Source: Pseudomonas sp. MAG733B
Lineage (GTDB): Bacteria; Pseudomonadota; Gammaproteobacteria; Pseudomonadales; Pseudomonadaceae
Assembly: GCF_036884845.1 (NCBI RefSeq)
Contig: NZ_CP145732.1
Span: 1,612,001-1,676,000 of the forward strand
Direction: 5' to 3'
DNA: 64,000 nucleotides
Position 1 is the first letter of the stretch, and every line of letters begins with the position of its first letter. Shown in pieces: positions 62,352 through 64,000 of the stretch. Below the pieces are notes generated by a model. That model saw only the letters and a list, made by a program, of their open reading frames with translations, did not search any database and was not told the DNA's origin. A program made the position numbers and the translations under genes.

Positions 62352-64000
62352 TTAGCTCAGAGGCCAATGCTGATGACAGGCGTGACGCACCGCGCTGGCG
62401 CTGCTCAGTTTGAGCAGGTCGTGGCTGATGCGCCGGCATTCGCTGGCGTCGAGGTGGCGCACGCGGTCCTTGATTTCACCGATCTGCACCGGGCTCACCG
62501 ACAGTTCGCTCACGCCCAGTCCGATCAATACGGGCGTCGCCAGCGGATCAGACGCCAGTGCCCCGCAGACTCCGACCCAACGTTGATGCTGCGCAGCACC
62601 GGCGCAGGTTTGGGCGATCAATCGCAGCAGCGCCGGATGCAAGGCATCGACCCGCGAGGCGAGACCGGCGTGGTCACGGTCCATGGCCAGGGTGTATTGC
62701 GACAGGTCGTTGGTGCCGATGGACAGGAAGTCCGCGTGTTCGGCCAGTTGCTCGGCCAGCAGTGCTGCGGCCGGGACTTCGATCATGACGCCCAGCTCCG
62801 GGCGTTGCGTCAGGCCGAGTTCGGTACACAGGGCGTCGAGACGCTGGCGGATGTGCAGCAGCTCATCGACTTCGGTCACCATCGGCAACAGGATCCGGCA
62901 ACGCGACAGCGGCGTAACGTGCAGCAGCGCGCGCAGTTGCTGGTCGAGGATTTCCGGGCGGGCCTGAGCCAGACGAATGCCGCGCAGGCCCAACACCGGG
63001 TTGGCTTCGGCGGGCAATGGTAGATAGTCGAGTTGCTTGTCGCCGCCGACGTCGATGGTGCGGATGATCACAGACTTGTCGCCCATGGCATCGAGCACTG
63101 CTTGATAGGCGTGACGCTGTTCCAGTTCGTCCGGCGCGGTGTGGCGGTCTACAAAGAGGAACTCGGTTCGCAGCAGACCGACGCCATCGGCGCCGTTGGC
63201 CAAGGCGTCGGCCGCTTCAGTGCTGGATGCCACGTTGGCCGCGACTTCAATTCGCACGCCATCAAGGGTTTGCGCCGGGGTGTGCGCCTGCGCCTGTTGC
63301 TCGGTGCGGCGCTGTTGTTGAGCACGTTGCGCGTCACGCACTTCGGCCAGACGTTCGGCAGTCGGGATCAGTTCGAGGCGACCGCCGTCGGCATCCAGCA
63401 CCACCGCTTGGCCCTGCTCCTGATCCAGCAGCGACGAACCCAGGGCAACCATGCACGGCAAGCCTTTGCCCCGCGCAAGAATCGCCACGTGAGAGGTCGC
63501 GCCACCCTCGGCCATGCAAAACCCGGCGACGCCTTGCTGACTCAGTTGCAGCAAATCCGATGGGGTCAACTCATGGGCGGCGACGATGGCACCCGGTGGC
63601 ACATCGTAATGCCAGGCTTCGCCGAGCAGGGCGCGCAGCACCCGTTGCTTGAGGTCGCGCAGGTCGTTGGCGCGTTCGGCCAGCAGCGAACTGCCCAATT
63701 GCTGGAGCACGTCGCACTGCGCGTCGATCGATTGGCTCCAGGCATGAGTTGCGGCCGTGCCGAGTTCTATGGAGTGATCGGCGGCATCGAGCAATGCCGG
63801 GTCTTCCAGCAGCGCGATGTGCGCGGCGAAGATGGCCTCTTCGTCAGAGCTTTTGTGTTTTCTGGCCTGGGCCAGGGTGCCGGCGATTTCACTGCGCACC
63901 TGGGTTAGCGCGGTGTCGAGGGCTTGTCGTTGTTGCGCCGGATCATTGTGCCCGGCATCCGTCGGCAGGCTGATCGAGTTCAGGCGAAACAGCGGTCCGC
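62352..64000 (-). CDS. nagF: PTS phosphoryl transfer protein (EI part), cut by window edge
   Basis: The visible 548 codons encode most of enzyme I: the end of the window reads GPLFRLNSISLPTD in frame, so the gene continues to the right. The phospho-His is in EGGATSHVAILARG, with PEP-binding GLLRTEFLFVDR and MIEVPAAALLAEQLAEHADF. In Pseudomonas the gene upstream of nagE encodes an EIIA-HPr-EI fusion; the EIIA and HPr parts would be outside. The GTG at 63899 is internal and not the start. Confidence 0.9.
   Translation of the reverse strand, partial: GPLFRLNSISLPTDAGHNDPAQQRQALDTALTQVRSEIAGTLAQARKHKSSDEEAIFAAHIALLEDPALLDAADHSIELGTAATHAWSQSIDAQCDVLQQLGSSLLAERANDLRDLKQRVLRALLGEAWHYDVPPGAIVAAHELTPSDLLQLSQQGVAGFCMAEGGATSHVAILARGKGLPCMVALGSSLLDQEQGQAVVLDADGGRLELIPTAERLAEVRDAQRAQQQRRTEQQAQAHTPAQTLDGVRIEVAANVASSTEAADALANGADGVGLLRTEFLFVDRHTAPDELEQRHAYQAVLDAMGDKSVIIRTIDVGGDKQLDYLPLPAEANPVLGLRGIRLAQARPEILDQQLRALLHVTPLSRCRILLPMVTEVDELLHIRQRLDALCTELGLTQRPELGVMIEVPAAALLAEQLAEHADFLSIGTNDLSQYTLAMDRDHAGLASRVDALHPALLRLIAQTCAGAAQHQRWVGVCGALASDPLATPVLIGLGVSELSVSPVQIGEIKDRVRHLDASECRRISHDLLKLSSASAVRHACHQHWPLS

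Overview
The window is chromosomal DNA of a Pseudomonas, most likely of the P. fluorescens group. The evidence is the Pseudomonas-type gene order (tRNA-Leu/queA/tgt/yajC/secDF, the isc cluster, ndk/rlmN/pilF/rodZ/ispG/hisS/bamB/der, xseA, pepA/lptFG, lepA-pdxJ, mltF/purL, nagEF). Many paired REP hairpins with GTGGGAGC or GTAGGAGC cores, typical of fluorescent pseudomonads, support this. Identifications rest on reading motifs and lengths. No database search was run.

Layout. 1-2266 (minus): the fds genes for a soluble NAD-dependent formate dehydrogenase (fdsG, fdsB, start of fdsA). 2267-10650: a variable, partly AT-rich accessory segment ending next to the 3' end of tRNA-Leu(CAA). It holds an orphan type VI module (hcp, a candidate glycine-zipper pore-forming effector, a membrane immunity candidate and a truncated duplicate of it), a secreted protein of unknown function, a 72-bp tandem repeat, a DUF3077-like gene and a retron-like system (predicted msr-msd RNA, reverse transcriptase, two-TM protein). 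Two orphan genes complete it. 10651-35033: core genes for queuosine (queA, tgt), protein export (yajC, secD, secF), suhB, trmJ, cysE, iron-sulphur assembly (iscR-S-U-A-hscB-hscA-fdx-iscX), ndk, then a long co-directional run rlmN-pilF-rodZ-ispG-hisS-yfgM-bamB-der.

35325-42174: a glutamine/methionine-type aminotransferase with an omega-amidase, leuA with a possible leader-peptide attenuator, a small unknown gene, an M23 endopeptidase and xseA. 42361-48105: a TauE/SafE permease, holC and its partner gene, pepA, and the LPS-export permeases lptF and lptG. 48277-54319: lepA, lepB, rnc, era, recO, pdxJ. 54446-64000: mltF, purL, a YqfO-like gene, then the N-acetylglucosamine PTS genes nagE and nagF, the latter cut by the window edge.

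The strongest candidate for an undescribed system is the retron-like unit at about 7145-9290. Its RT departs from the usual retron signatures at several motifs, the gene behind it encodes a two-TM protein overlapping the RT by 17 bases, and the upstream RNA has a 10-bp a1/a2 pairing flanking two msr-type stem-loops. The Hcp-linked toxin/immunity module beside it suggests this locus is a defence/competition hotspot. From memory of P. aeruginosa gene order, the adjacencies TauE-holC, lptG-lepA and pdxJ-mltF look rearranged.
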